DNA of 64,000 bases, from contig NZ_CP045296.1 in the NCBI RefSeq assembly GCF_009363095.1, positions 832,838 to 896,837 of the forward strand. Reading direction: 5' to 3'. The translations under genes were made by a program, and so were the position numbers. Positions 1-8,912 of the stretch are shown here, in pieces. The notes beneath the pieces were generated by a model, which saw only the letters and a list, made by a program, of their open reading frames with translations, did no database searches and was not told where the DNA came from. The stretch's first letter is position 1. The number at the start of each line of letters is the position of its first letter. The DNA is from Paenibacillus cellulositrophicus (GTDB lineage: Bacteria; Bacillota; Bacilli; Paenibacillales; Paenibacillaceae).

Positions 1-51
1 GACAGCCGGAAGTATTTGGAGGAAGGTGGTGATATGATCAGAACGATCTGA
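1..51 (+). other. possible 3' end of an upstream gene
   Basis: An open frame runs from the first base of the window to a TGA at 49-51 (16 codons). It could be the tail of an upstream gene, but stops in the other two frames also lie within the first 40 bases, so the frame cannot be fixed. Bases 52-135 hold no recognisable gene and lead into the sensor kinase. Confidence 0.2.
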
Positions 52-135
52 AACCGGAGGATTTACACAAGGATTTCCACAAGAACATGGCATGGATAAA
101 GGGAGGAGAGCCCTATCAAACGGTGGAACGACTAT

Positions 136-1962
136 TTGCTGAAAACAAAAATGTTTATCGCATTCTCGGCGGTATCCCTGTTTATTGTGACGCTGACCTG
201 CCTGATGTTTGACTACAAAAATGTAAGCGATATCAAAAGCCAAACGTTCGCACTATCGGATACGATTACGAGGCAGTTCAGCAGGACGTTCGAGCTGTAT
301 GTACAGGACATTGAAAAATTATCCGTGTCAATCATCGGGGATTCCATCATCCAAAGCAGCCTGATCGATCATTACCACTCCAACGATCCTGTGGAGCAGA
401 ACGAAATCGAACTCACAATCAACAATCGGCTGTTCACGCATTTACAGTCGAGATCCCAATTGCAGAGCATTTACCTGTTTACTTTGGACCATAATGCGTA
501 TTTTGTATCGAAAGCCAGCGGACCTAAGGTCAGTTTTCATCTGGAAGATGAAATCTGGTATCCCCGGACAGCCGAAATCATGACAAACAAGTTCATTTTA
601 CTCCCTGTCTCTGAGGAAAATACCGGGGGAGACCGCAAGGAGAAGGTCATCTCATTCGTGCGAAATATCAACCGCATCCCTTATCGGGACACCCTCGCGT
701 ATATGAAGATTAACATCAATGTGAACGTTATTAACGACATGCTCGTCATGTCCGATGCCAACGAATTTGAACGGAGCATGAGGGTTCTCATCGTTACGGA
801 CGAGGGTGACATCGTTTACGACGGCAAGGATGAACTTACCGGAAACACCCATTCGGGACTGGACAAGTCCGCATTTCAGAAATCGCCTCACTCGGGGGAA
901 CTGACGTGGATGGGGCAGCGATACCTGTACACGATCGAGCATTCGGATTATACCAAATGGAATACGGTCATTCTTACGCCGAAAGATTTTTTACTGTCCA
1001 AGCAGAAAAAGTCGCAATATATTCTCGCTCTTGCCGGGCTGCTCGCCACAGTGCTGATCGCCCTCGTGTCTTATCTTTTGTCTCACCAGATCACGATTCC
1101 GCTGCGTAACTTGATGAAGAAAATGACGCGGGTCGAGCAGGGCGATTTCAGCCAATACATGTCCGTAACAGGAAATCACGAAATCAGCAGGCTCAGCCGG
1201 ATTTACAACAACATGCTGGACAGCATTTCCCGCTTGATCAGCGAAGTATACGAATCCAAATTGGCGGAGAAAAATGCCCAGTTATCGGCGCTGCAGGCGC
1301 AGATCAATCCTCATTTTTTGTACAACACCCTGAACATCATGAAGTCGATCAGCCGTGTCCGGGGCATCGAGGAGGTTGCCGAAATGTCGGAATCGCTCGC
1401 AGAGCTGTTCCAGTACAGCATGAAAAATTTGCAGCACCCGGTCCCCCTTCAGGAGGAACTGAACCATATCGAAAATTACATGAACATCCAGCATCACCGG
1501 TTCGGCAGCAGGTTCGAGCTTCACGTGTCCGTCCCTGATCATCTGCTTCATGCATCTGTATTGAAATTAACGATACAGCCTCTAATCGAAAACGCCATCA
1601 TTCATGGATTGGGCAACATGAAGTCCGGCGGAAGGATTGACCTTCGGGCGATGCAAAACGGCAGCTCGTTCGTCATCGAGGTGTCCGATAACGGTAAAGG
1701 CATGGACAAGGAGCAGCTGGAAGGGCTGCGGAGTGCACTCCTGCATACTGCACATTCGAGCCGCATTCAAGACCGGCCGTATGGGATCGGACTCAGCAAT
1801 ATCCGTGAACGGATCCGGCTGTTCTATGGGGCCGAATACGGGATGGAGCTCGAGAGCAGCCAGGGCGGAGGGACGACCGTCCGGATCACCTTACCGTTTA
1901 TGGATCACGACAACTGGAATAAGGAGGATGCCACGGATGAATATATTTCTGGTGGAGGATGA
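136..1962 (+). CDS. YesM-type sensor histidine kinase
   Basis: Membrane sensor kinase of the YesM/LytS-like class that usually pairs with an AraC-type response regulator to control a neighbouring sugar transporter. Visible parts: N-terminal membrane segment (about residues 6-24), an extracytoplasmic sensing region (about 30-290), a second membrane segment (about 294-315), HAMP region, then the His_kinase motif QINPHFLYNTLN with the phospho-acceptor His near residue 393. The ATPase N-box (QPLIENAIIHG) and G-box (VSDNGKGMD) follow. The start is taken as TTG at 136. ATG at 151 is an alternative because the TTG has only a modest GGTGG ribosome site. The 3' end overlaps the regulator gene by 26 bp, implying translational coupling. 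The ligand is unknown, probably the sugar handled downstream. Confidence 0.9.
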   Translation: MLKTKMFIAFSAVSLFIVTLTCLMFDYKNVSDIKSQTFALSDTITRQFSRTFELYVQDIEKLSVSIIGDSIIQSSLIDHYHSNDPVEQNEIELTINNRLFTHLQSRSQLQSIYLFTLDHNAYFVSKASGPKVSFHLEDEIWYPRTAEIMTNKFILLPVSEENTGGDRKEKVISFVRNINRIPYRDTLAYMKININVNVINDMLVMSDANEFERSMRVLIVTDEGDIVYDGKDELTGNTHSGLDKSAFQKSPHSGELTWMGQRYLYTIEHSDYTKWNTVILTPKDFLLSKQKKSQYILALAGLLATVLIALVSYLLSHQITIPLRNLMKKMTRVEQGDFSQYMSVTGNHEISRLSRIYNNMLDSISRLISEVYESKLAEKNAQLSALQAQINPHFLYNTLNIMKSISRVRGIEEVAEMSESLAELFQYSMKNLQHPVPLQEELNHIENYMNIQHHRFGSRFELHVSVPDHLLHASVLKLTIQPLIENAIIHGLGNMKSGGRIDLRAMQNGSSFVIEVSDNGKGMDKEQLEGLRSALLHTAHSSRIQDRPYGIGLSNIRERIRLFYGAEYGMELESSQGGGTTVRITLPFMDHDNWNKEDATDEYISGGG

Positions 1963-3451
1963 GCATTGGGCGCTTGCGGAGCTCGTCGAGCTGTTCCGGA
2001 TCTATGAAACGGAGCACCGCATTTTTGCATTCGGCAGCGGGGATGAAGCGTTGGCCGCAGCCTATGAGAACACGCCCGACCTGGTATTGACCGACATCAC
2101 GATGCCGGGTATGGACGGGCTGGAATTGATCAAAGCGTTAATCGGCGTCCACCCAGACCTCAAAGCGATCGTGCTGAGCGTGCATGACCAGTTTACCTAT
2201 GCCCAGCAGGGGATGAAAATGGGAGTCATTGACTATTTGCTGAAGCCTGTCCGCAAGGAGGTTTTATACGCGGCCATTGACCAAACGCTTCTTCAAATTA
2301 CACACGATACGCAAAGAAAAACCGAACGTATGCATGCAGCCGTCACACAGATGCTTTTGTCTTCAGAGACCCCGGTGAATGAGTATACGGCATCTGTTAC
2401 CGGGAGTCTGTATTTCGCAGCATTACTGCAAACCAATGGCCTTGCTTCGGAAGAGGGTGGGAAGGATACGGCGCTAGGCAGCGCACGATCGGTATTTCAC
2501 AAGCGGCTGCGGGAACAAGACTTCTACTGCATTGACGTTGGCGCGAAGCGGAAAGTTCTGCTTGCAGCCTTAGAGGATGAACATCTTATTGCATACTGTA
2601 CGTCCTGCCTTCAAATGCTCTATCAACAATTGATCCGTTCCGGAATTCAAGTGCACATGGGGTACGTCATCAAGAAGAAAGGGGAGTCCCTGCACTCCAG
2701 CTATACGGCATTGAACAAAATGATTGAGGAGCAGAGGAAGTTCGGGATGTCCACATACGTAACGCCAGACACATGCACTGTAGAGGCTGAAATCGGCGAA
2801 ATATGGGATCGTGCCAGGCTGCTCCAAAATTTTATGAGACAGGGAGAAATCCAAAAGGGGAAAGATACGATTCAGAGTATAGTTCATGAATTAAAGCATC
2901 ATCAACTGACTTTGAAGCAGCTGACGTTGTTCATTAGTGATCTTTTCTATTCGCTCAAATATAACCTTCATGCTTCTTCTAACCGGGACACCCGAATCGC
3001 CGCGCTCCATGACGACATGCATGTACTTCACGAATTCACTACGTATGACGAATTGTCCGGCTGGCTTACCCATAAAGTATTCGGGCTGTTCGGCGGGCAG
3101 ACACCTTTTGATCAGAAACCCAAGGAACTTGTCCCCATTCTGTTAAATCATATCCATTCGAATTATGAGCATGATCTTTCACTTCAGCAGTTTGCCGCGG
3201 AACATCACGTAAGCCTCGGTTATTTGTCACGCCTGTTTAAAACCCAGACGGGGTACACCTTCTCAGACTATTTGATCAGGCACCGGATCGAAGCAGCCAA
3301 AACGCTGTTGAGTGAGGGAGCCCGCATCACGGATGTCAGCAGACTTGTCGGCTATGAGGATCCAAAGCATTTCAGCCAAGTATTCAAACGAATTGTCGGC
3401 GCCCCCCCTAAAACATACGCTCAAATGCAAAAAAGAAAATTCACCCCCTAA
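1937..3451 (+). CDS. YesN-type response regulator, AraC HTH output
   Basis: Partner of the preceding kinase. N-terminal receiver domain with acidic pocket (residues 7-9), phospho-acceptor Asp53 in LTDITMPGMDG and the conserved Lys in LLKPVRKE. A long middle region follows, then two AraC-type helix-turn-helix motifs at the C terminus (about residues 405-504; HVSLGYLSRLFKTQTG). I chose ATG 1937 because AAGGAGG lies nine bases upstream and the protein then begins directly with the receiver fold. The frame stays open further upstream but that part is antisense-like noise. Likely activates the ABC transporter genes beginning at 3619. The 167-bp gap between them has no terminator with a T-run. Confidence 0.92.
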   Translation: MNIFLVEDEHWALAELVELFRIYETEHRIFAFGSGDEALAAAYENTPDLVLTDITMPGMDGLELIKALIGVHPDLKAIVLSVHDQFTYAQQGMKMGVIDYLLKPVRKEVLYAAIDQTLLQITHDTQRKTERMHAAVTQMLLSSETPVNEYTASVTGSLYFAALLQTNGLASEEGGKDTALGSARSVFHKRLREQDFYCIDVGAKRKVLLAALEDEHLIAYCTSCLQMLYQQLIRSGIQVHMGYVIKKKGESLHSSYTALNKMIEEQRKFGMSTYVTPDTCTVEAEIGEIWDRARLLQNFMRQGEIQKGKDTIQSIVHELKHHQLTLKQLTLFISDLFYSLKYNLHASSNRDTRIAALHDDMHVLHEFTTYDELSGWLTHKVFGLFGGQTPFDQKPKELVPILLNHIHSNYEHDLSLQQFAAEHHVSLGYLSRLFKTQTGYTFSDYLIRHRIEAAKTLLSEGARITDVSRLVGYEDPKHFSQVFKRIVGAPPKTYAQMQKRKFTP

Positions 3452-3618
3452 AAATGGGCAAAAGCACAGGTGTTCACCCATCCGTAATCCATCTAATCTT
3501 AACTTACGAGGGAACCCGGGCCCTTGATGCTGCATCGTTTCTCCCATCGAAAGCGCATTCAACCTTTGAGCAATCCGCAGGATCCAATGAAGGAATCAGT
3601 TAGGGAGGTTGTGTAATC

Positions 3619-4950
3619 ATGAAGATGACGAAGAGCAAACCGCTTGCATTCGTTACCAGTATCGTGTTAATGATGACGCTGCTTGCAGGCTGCGGGGGAG
3701 GGGGCAATGCCGCCGAAGGTGATACCGGAACCGCCGGTTCAACTTCGAAAAAGACGACGCTGACATTGATGGTCGGCAACACAGGTACAACCCTGGAGGC
3801 ACTGAAAGCCGTAGCGGCGGAGGCTGAGAAAAAGCTCAATATCGCTATCGAATTCGATATTAAACCGGACGGCGGGGAAGGCGACAATCTGGTCAAGACG
3901 CGCCTGGCCACCGGCGATATGGATGATCTGCTCGTATATAACACCGGATCGCTTTTTCTGGCGCTAAATCCGGAAGAGCACTTTATGGATGTAACGAACG
4001 AACCTTTTATGGCCAATGTGCTGGATTCCTTTAAGACGGTCGTCACATCCAACGGTAAAGTTTACGGCGCCCCGGTGGGCTCTACCAATGCAGGGGGCAT
4101 TCTCTACAACAAAAAGGTTTACGCTGACCTTGGCCTGTCCGTACCGAAAACATGGGATGAGTTCATGGCCAACAACGAAAAGATCAAAGCAGCCGGTAAA
4201 ACCGCCGTGCTCGCTTCCTACAAGGATACTTGGACTTCACAGTTGTTTGTGCTAGCCGACTTTTATAACGTAAAGGCGCAGGTTCCGAATTTCGCGACGG
4301 ATTACACGGCCAACAAGGTCAAGTATGCAACCACACCTGCGGCGCTCCGCGGCTTCGAAAAGATCGAAGAAGTGTACAAGAAGGGCTATATGAATAAGGA
4401 TTTTCTGGCAACGACCTATGATGTGGCACTGAAAATGCTGGCCACCGGCGAAGGCGTGCATTACCCGATGCTGTCCAGCGGACTCGATACGATCATGGCC
4501 AATACGCCGGACCAGATCGACGACATCGGATTTTTTGCCCAGCCGAGCGACAGCGCGGACATAAACGGGCTGACCATATGGATGCCGAGCGGCCTGTATA
4601 TCAACAAAGACACCAAAAACGCCGACGCGGCAAAGAAATGGTTGGACTATTTTGTCTCTTCGGAAGGGCAGGCCGTGTTCGCTTCCAAGGTGAAAGCGGC
4701 GGGTCCATACGTGATCAAAGGCGCCACACTGCCGGACGATTCTTACGGTGCCGTAAAAGACATGCAGCATTATTTCGACGAGGGGCACACTGCTCCGGCG
4801 CTTGAATTCGTCTCCCCGGTCAAAGGGCCGAACCTCGAAAACATCACGGTCGCCGTCGGCAGCGGCATCAGCACAGGCAAAAAAGGGGCCGAAGACTACG
4901 ACAAGGACGTGGAGAAACAGGCGCAGCAGTTGAACCTTCCTGGCTGGTAA
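3619..4950 (+). CDS. ABC sugar-binding lipoprotein (CUT1)
   Basis: Extracellular solute-binding protein anchored as a lipoprotein: signal peptide with lipobox LLAGC and acylated Cys25, then a Gly-rich spacer. The fold and length (443 aa) fit family-1 oligosaccharide binding proteins. It precedes two permeases with the canonical CUT1 layout. No ATPase gene is present nearby, as is common in Paenibacillus where one shared MsmX-type ATPase serves many importers. Substrate is inferred only from context: the downstream sulfatase-superfamily enzymes suggest a sulfated or phosphorylated glycan fragment. Confidence 0.93.
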   Translation: MKMTKSKPLAFVTSIVLMMTLLAGCGGGGNAAEGDTGTAGSTSKKTTLTLMVGNTGTTLEALKAVAAEAEKKLNIAIEFDIKPDGGEGDNLVKTRLATGDMDDLLVYNTGSLFLALNPEEHFMDVTNEPFMANVLDSFKTVVTSNGKVYGAPVGSTNAGGILYNKKVYADLGLSVPKTWDEFMANNEKIKAAGKTAVLASYKDTWTSQLFVLADFYNVKAQVPNFATDYTANKVKYATTPAALRGFEKIEEVYKKGYMNKDFLATTYDVALKMLATGEGVHYPMLSSGLDTIMANTPDQIDDIGFFAQPSDSADINGLTIWMPSGLYINKDTKNADAAKKWLDYFVSSEGQAVFASKVKAAGPYVIKGATLPDDSYGAVKDMQHYFDEGHTAPALEFVSPVKGPNLENITVAVGSGISTGKKGAEDYDKDVEKQAQQLNLPGW

Positions 4951-4971
4951 CCGCCGAGAAAGGAGAACTTC

Positions 4972-5838
4972 ATGACCAAAACCAAGATGAGAACGTATTC
5001 GTATTTCTTTTTACTGCCAGCCGGCATCATTTACTTCGTCTTTTATTTGCTCCCTACCATCCTGTCGTTTTTCTTCAGCATGACGAGATGGACCTTAACG
5101 AAATGGACGTATATCGGCTTTGAGAACTATGCTACGTTTTTCTCCGAAACGTCGCTGAGCATCGGTTTCCGTAACACGCTTGTGTACGCCGTCGTGACCT
5201 GCGGGTTAAAAGTCGTGCTTGGTCTTCTGCTCGGTGCCTTCCTTACGTCAAGGATTCTGTTCAAAAACTATTTGCGTTCGGTTATCTTCTTTCCGACCTT
5301 GCTAAGTACGATCGCTGTGGGGATCGCATTCTCCACGATGATGCACCCTTCGCACGGGATGTTCAACACCGTCCTGGCCTCTCTGGGCATCACCGGTCCG
5401 GATTGGCTGGGCAATACGAAAATCGCGTTATTGTCCGTTGCGATGGTCGATGTCTGGAAGGGCGTCGGCGTCGCGACGGTCATCTACATCGCAGGAATAT
5501 CGGCGATTCCCCAGGAGTATTACGAGGCTTTAAAGATCGACGGAGGGAACAACTATTCCGCTTTTTGGAATATTACGCTGCCGCTGAGCCGGCCGGCCAT
5601 GAACTCCGTCATTATCCTTGCGTTCATCGGCGGCCTGCGCTCCTTCGATTTGATTTGGGCGATGACGAAGGGGGGACCCGGTTTTACGACCGACCTGATC
5701 GCCTCGATTATTTACAAGCAGTACCAGGCCGGTTTTTATGGGCTCGCTACGGCCGGTAACGTGATCTTGTTCATCGCTGTCTCGGTGCTGGCGTTCCCGC
5801 TCTATAAGTTCCTGACGAAAAGCGAGGTGAACTTATGA
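4972..5838 (+). CDS. CUT1 ABC transporter permease 1
   Basis: Integral membrane permease of the MalF/UgpA class with about six hydrophobic segments in 288 aa. The EAA signature that contacts the ATPase is visible near residue 182 (EYYEALKIDGGNNYSAF followed by LPL). ATG 4972 follows AAAGGAGAA. It lies 21 bp after the binding protein and overlaps the second permease by four bases, so the three are one operon. Confidence 0.93.
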   Translation: MTKTKMRTYSYFFLLPAGIIYFVFYLLPTILSFFFSMTRWTLTKWTYIGFENYATFFSETSLSIGFRNTLVYAVVTCGLKVVLGLLLGAFLTSRILFKNYLRSVIFFPTLLSTIAVGIAFSTMMHPSHGMFNTVLASLGITGPDWLGNTKIALLSVAMVDVWKGVGVATVIYIAGISAIPQEYYEALKIDGGNNYSAFWNITLPLSRPAMNSVIILAFIGGLRSFDLIWAMTKGGPGFTTDLIASIIYKQYQAGFYGLATAGNVILFIAVSVLAFPLYKFLTKSEVNL

Positions 5839-6743
5839 GCAAAGGTATAAGCAGCAATCACATGATCAAGGGCATCCGCGGAAGCAGGAGCGAGCGCGCT
5901 GACGGCAGACTATCCAAACGGGTGAGGAAAATCACGATGGGTATCGTGGCACTTATTCTGAGTACCTTGATCTTTTGGATTCCCTTTTACTTTGTCATCA
6001 TCAACTCGCTTAAGAATCAGGCGGAATCCGCGGATATGAGCATGGCTTGGCCGAGCAGCTTTCATTTCCTGGACAATTATAAAGCCGTCCTGACTGCTTC
6101 GGATTACATGCTGATCCGCGCATTCATCAACAGCACGCTGCTCACCGTCCTGTCCATCAGCATCCTCGTTATTGTGGCGGCGATGGCCGGCTTTGTGCTG
6201 CAGCGCAGGGAAGGAGGGAGGACGTCCTCCTTCATTAATTTTCTTGTGCTCGCCGGGCTGATGATCCCGCCGGCTATCGTGCCGACGATCTGGGTGCTTG
6301 ATTCCATCGGTTTGTTCAAGACGCTGGCGGGAATCATGCTTATCGAAGTCGCTCTGCATTTTCCGTTTGCGGCGATTCTGTACAAAGCGTTTGTGGCGAC
6401 GCTCCCCCGTGAAGTCGATGAGAGCGCTTTGATCGACGGATGCGGTGGCGGCCGGTTATTTTTGAGCATCATTTTTCCGCTATTGAAGCCGGTGACCTCG
6501 ACTGTGATCGTACTGACGTCCATCAATGTGTTTAACGATTTTGTCAATCCGCTTTACTTTTTCCCCGGCGCGGACAACGCCACGATCCAGCTGACGCTGT
6601 ACAATTTCATGAGCCGGTTCACGACATCGTGGAACTTGCTGTTTGCGGACATCGTGCTGATCTCGATCCCGCCGCTCATCCTCTTTATTTTCTTTAACAA
6701 GAAAATCGTGGCGGGGATGACGGCAGGGGCGGTCAAAGGCTAG
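5835..6743 (+). CDS. CUT1 ABC transporter permease 2
   Basis: Second membrane subunit, MalG/UgpE class, 302 aa with about six membrane segments and an EAA loop (EVDESALIDGCGGGRLF, then PLLKP). It starts inside the stop codon region of permease 1 (four-base overlap). The N terminus carries about 30 polar, basic residues before the first membrane segment, slightly longer than usual; an internal Met could be the true start, but the coupling to permease 1 favours 5835. Confidence 0.92.
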   Translation: MSKGISSNHMIKGIRGSRSERADGRLSKRVRKITMGIVALILSTLIFWIPFYFVIINSLKNQAESADMSMAWPSSFHFLDNYKAVLTASDYMLIRAFINSTLLTVLSISILVIVAAMAGFVLQRREGGRTSSFINFLVLAGLMIPPAIVPTIWVLDSIGLFKTLAGIMLIEVALHFPFAAILYKAFVATLPREVDESALIDGCGGGRLFLSIIFPLLKPVTSTVIVLTSINVFNDFVNPLYFFPGADNATIQLTLYNFMSRFTTSWNLLFADIVLISIPPLILFIFFNKKIVAGMTAGAVKG

Positions 6744-6781
6744 AAGAATGACCCGGATAAATGTGCAACACAAATCGTCCG

Positions 6782-6806
6782 GATCGGTACAGTTTCTGTC
6801 CCGATC
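6782..6806 (+). other. intercistronic hairpin
   Basis: GATCGGTACAG and CTGTCCCGATC form an 11-bp stem with one mismatch around a TTT loop. There is no T-run after it, so it is more likely an mRNA processing or stabilising hairpin than a terminator. It separates the transporter genes from the catabolic genes, where a drop in transcript level is often wanted. Confidence 0.45.
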
Positions 6807-6911
6807 GACCATGAATCAGGAAATCACGGGGATTATGATGTTATTAGAAAACGGTTACAGATCTTCTAATTGTGGAGCAACGAATGAATAACGGGTGAAA
6901 GGGATGAGGAA

Positions 6912-8018
6912 ATGGCGGTCAAAATCGGAATCGTCGGCATGAATGGAATCGGGAATAACCACGCTAATTGTTATAAGGACGACGAATTGGCGGATGTTGT
7001 AGCGGTATGCGACGTCGTTCGGGAACGCGCGGATGCCGCTGCGGAGAGATACGGCGTCAAAGCCTATTACAGCTTGAAGGACATGATCGAGAACGAGCCG
7101 GATTTGCAGGTCGTGGACATTACGACCGGAGGGATCGATAACGGAAGCTGGCATTTCGAACCGGCGATGGAAGCGATCGGTTACGGCAAGCATGTGCTCG
7201 TCGAAAAGCCGCTGTGCAATGATGTCCGCGAAGGCCGCGAACTGGTGGCCTTCGCTGAGAAGCAGAAGGTGTATCTCGGATGCAACCTGAATCATTATTT
7301 CACCGCCCCTGCCGAGAAGGCGAGGGCTTACATGGACGGCGGAGAAATCGGCGAGCTTGTGTACTGCCTCGCCAAAATGGGCTTCAACGGCGGCGAAGCG
7401 AATTATGCTCCCGCCGGCTCAGCGAAAATAAGCGGACATCCGTATTTTCACATGCGGGCGTTTCTGACGCATCCGTTTAGTGTAATGCGGCATTTCTGCG
7501 GGGATATCACCCACATTCAAACGTTCTCGGACCGGCCGGGGTTCCGCCGCAGCGCCGGTGACGTGATGGTGTCCATCAACAGCATTCATGTCAAGTTTGC
7601 GAACGGCGGAGTCGGGTATCTGCTGAGCCAGCGGGGCGATGCGGTGTATGGGATCGGCGGCTGGTGGAGCCTGGAGGTGGCTGGATCCAAGGGGACCTTC
7701 TGCATCGAAAATTGCGTCGAGAAGGTTTCATTCTGGAAAGCGGAGAAGGGCATCGCTGCGATCAGCGTTCAACCGGAGCCGGTCGTCACCGATTTCGGCA
7801 CTAACGATTTTAACCGGACGTTCAACAACCGGCTGCACGCCTTCCTGGAGGATGTAGAGAACAAAGTGTCTCAGGACCAGCTGCGCGCCAGCGGCCGCGA
7901 TGCACTGGCCGTATTGGAATACGTACATGCGGTTCAGGAGTCCTACGAACTCGGCGGTGAAGTCGTTCGGCCGCATCCGCTGCCGCCGCTGCATGGTGAT
8001 CCGCTGTACTTGAAGTAA
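6912..8018 (+). CDS. Gfo/Idh/MocA-family oxidoreductase A
   Basis: NAD(P)-dependent sugar or inositol dehydrogenase. An N-terminal Rossmann fold begins at once (IGIVGMNGIGNNHA), the family EKP motif is present (HVLVEKPLCN), and the C-terminal alpha/beta substrate domain follows. It is clearly paralogous to the gene at 10328: both share GS-HFEP, VLVEKP and HMRA segments. ATG 6912 follows a GGGATGAGGAA ribosome site. Its neighbours, a TIM-barrel isomerase and sulfatase-like enzymes, suggest it oxidises or epimerises a sugar freed from a decorated glycan. Substrate unknown. Confidence 0.9.
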   Translation: MAVKIGIVGMNGIGNNHANCYKDDELADVVAVCDVVRERADAAAERYGVKAYYSLKDMIENEPDLQVVDITTGGIDNGSWHFEPAMEAIGYGKHVLVEKPLCNDVREGRELVAFAEKQKVYLGCNLNHYFTAPAEKARAYMDGGEIGELVYCLAKMGFNGGEANYAPAGSAKISGHPYFHMRAFLTHPFSVMRHFCGDITHIQTFSDRPGFRRSAGDVMVSINSIHVKFANGGVGYLLSQRGDAVYGIGGWWSLEVAGSKGTFCIENCVEKVSFWKAEKGIAAISVQPEPVVTDFGTNDFNRTFNNRLHAFLEDVENKVSQDQLRASGRDALAVLEYVHAVQESYELGGEVVRPHPLPPLHGDPLYLK

Positions 8019-8075
8019 GAAATCTGGATTATATCCATTATTCGAATATTCGAAGACCAAGGAGGAAAACCCGAG

Positions 8076-8879
8076 ATGATCAAGTTAGGGGTCAATTCCG
8101 TATTATTCAAGCATTTCAGCTTTGCGGAAGCGGCAAAGCAAATCGCACTCTGCGGTTACGACGGAGTCGAGATTGCCGCCATCCAGGGGATGTGCGAACA
8201 TCTGGACCTTAGCCGCTGGAAGGAGCAGAAGAACGAGCTGCTCGAAATCGTACAAGAGAACGGCCTGTCCCTCCTTTCGACGGAAGTGGCATCGCTCGAT
8301 GAGCAGCGGCTGCTTCCTGCATTCGAAGCGGCCGCCGAGATGAAGATCCCGATCGTGAACGTCGGTCCAGGGGGCAAGATGAATGTCGAAGAAGACCTCG
8401 CCGCATCGATCGATAAGCTGGCCAGTATGTCTGAGAAGGCAGCGTCATTTGGCGTAACGCTGTGCGTCAAAGCCCATGTAGGCAACGCGATCCACAATAC
8501 GCCGACAACGCTGCGGGCCATGGAAGAGGTTCCATCTCCGGCGTTCGGCACTGATATGGACCCGAGCCATATTCACCGCGCCGGCGAGCAAGCCGAAGTG
8601 GCGCTTCCAGCCGTGTTAAATCGAGTGAAACACATCCATATCCGTGACTGCCTGGGGAAGGAACAAGGCCCTGGTCCAATCGAACTGCAGGCGTGCGGAA
8701 GAGGAGACATCGATTTGTACGGGTACTGCAAAGCCATGGTCGACGGCGGATACGATGGCCCGGTCGTGTTAGAGGTCATCGGCGCTTCACCGGAGCATTC
8801 ACTGGCGCAGGTATCCATCGTTGCGGCTGAGTCGTACGGCTACTTGAACGCGATCCTCAAGAACTTGGGTGCGCGATAA
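8076..8879 (+). CDS. sugar phosphate isomerase/epimerase (TIM barrel)
   Basis: Xylose-isomerase-like TIM barrel of the IolE/IolI/hydroxypyruvate isomerase group, 267 aa. Conserved features include the start KLGVNSVLFKHFSFAEA, a metal-ligand region with GTDMDPSHIHRAG and HIHIRDC, and the closing EVIGASPEHS. Such enzymes commonly sit beside Gfo/Idh/MocA dehydrogenases and act on keto- or inositol-type sugars. ATG 8076 follows AAGGAGGAAAA. Specific substrate unknown. Confidence 0.87.
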   Translation: MIKLGVNSVLFKHFSFAEAAKQIALCGYDGVEIAAIQGMCEHLDLSRWKEQKNELLEIVQENGLSLLSTEVASLDEQRLLPAFEAAAEMKIPIVNVGPGGKMNVEEDLAASIDKLASMSEKAASFGVTLCVKAHVGNAIHNTPTTLRAMEEVPSPAFGTDMDPSHIHRAGEQAEVALPAVLNRVKHIHIRDCLGKEQGPGPIELQACGRGDIDLYGYCKAMVDGGYDGPVVLEVIGASPEHSLAQVSIVAAESYGYLNAILKNLGAR

Positions 8880-8912
8880 ATCCATATTTGGTAAGGAGTG
8901 AACTCAATCGAC

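Noticed and set aside
1637..1936. Upstream extension of the response regulator frame into the kinase gene
   Set aside because: The extension has no ribosome site and overlaps conserved kinase sequence; ATG 1937 with AAGGAGG begins directly with the receiver domain.
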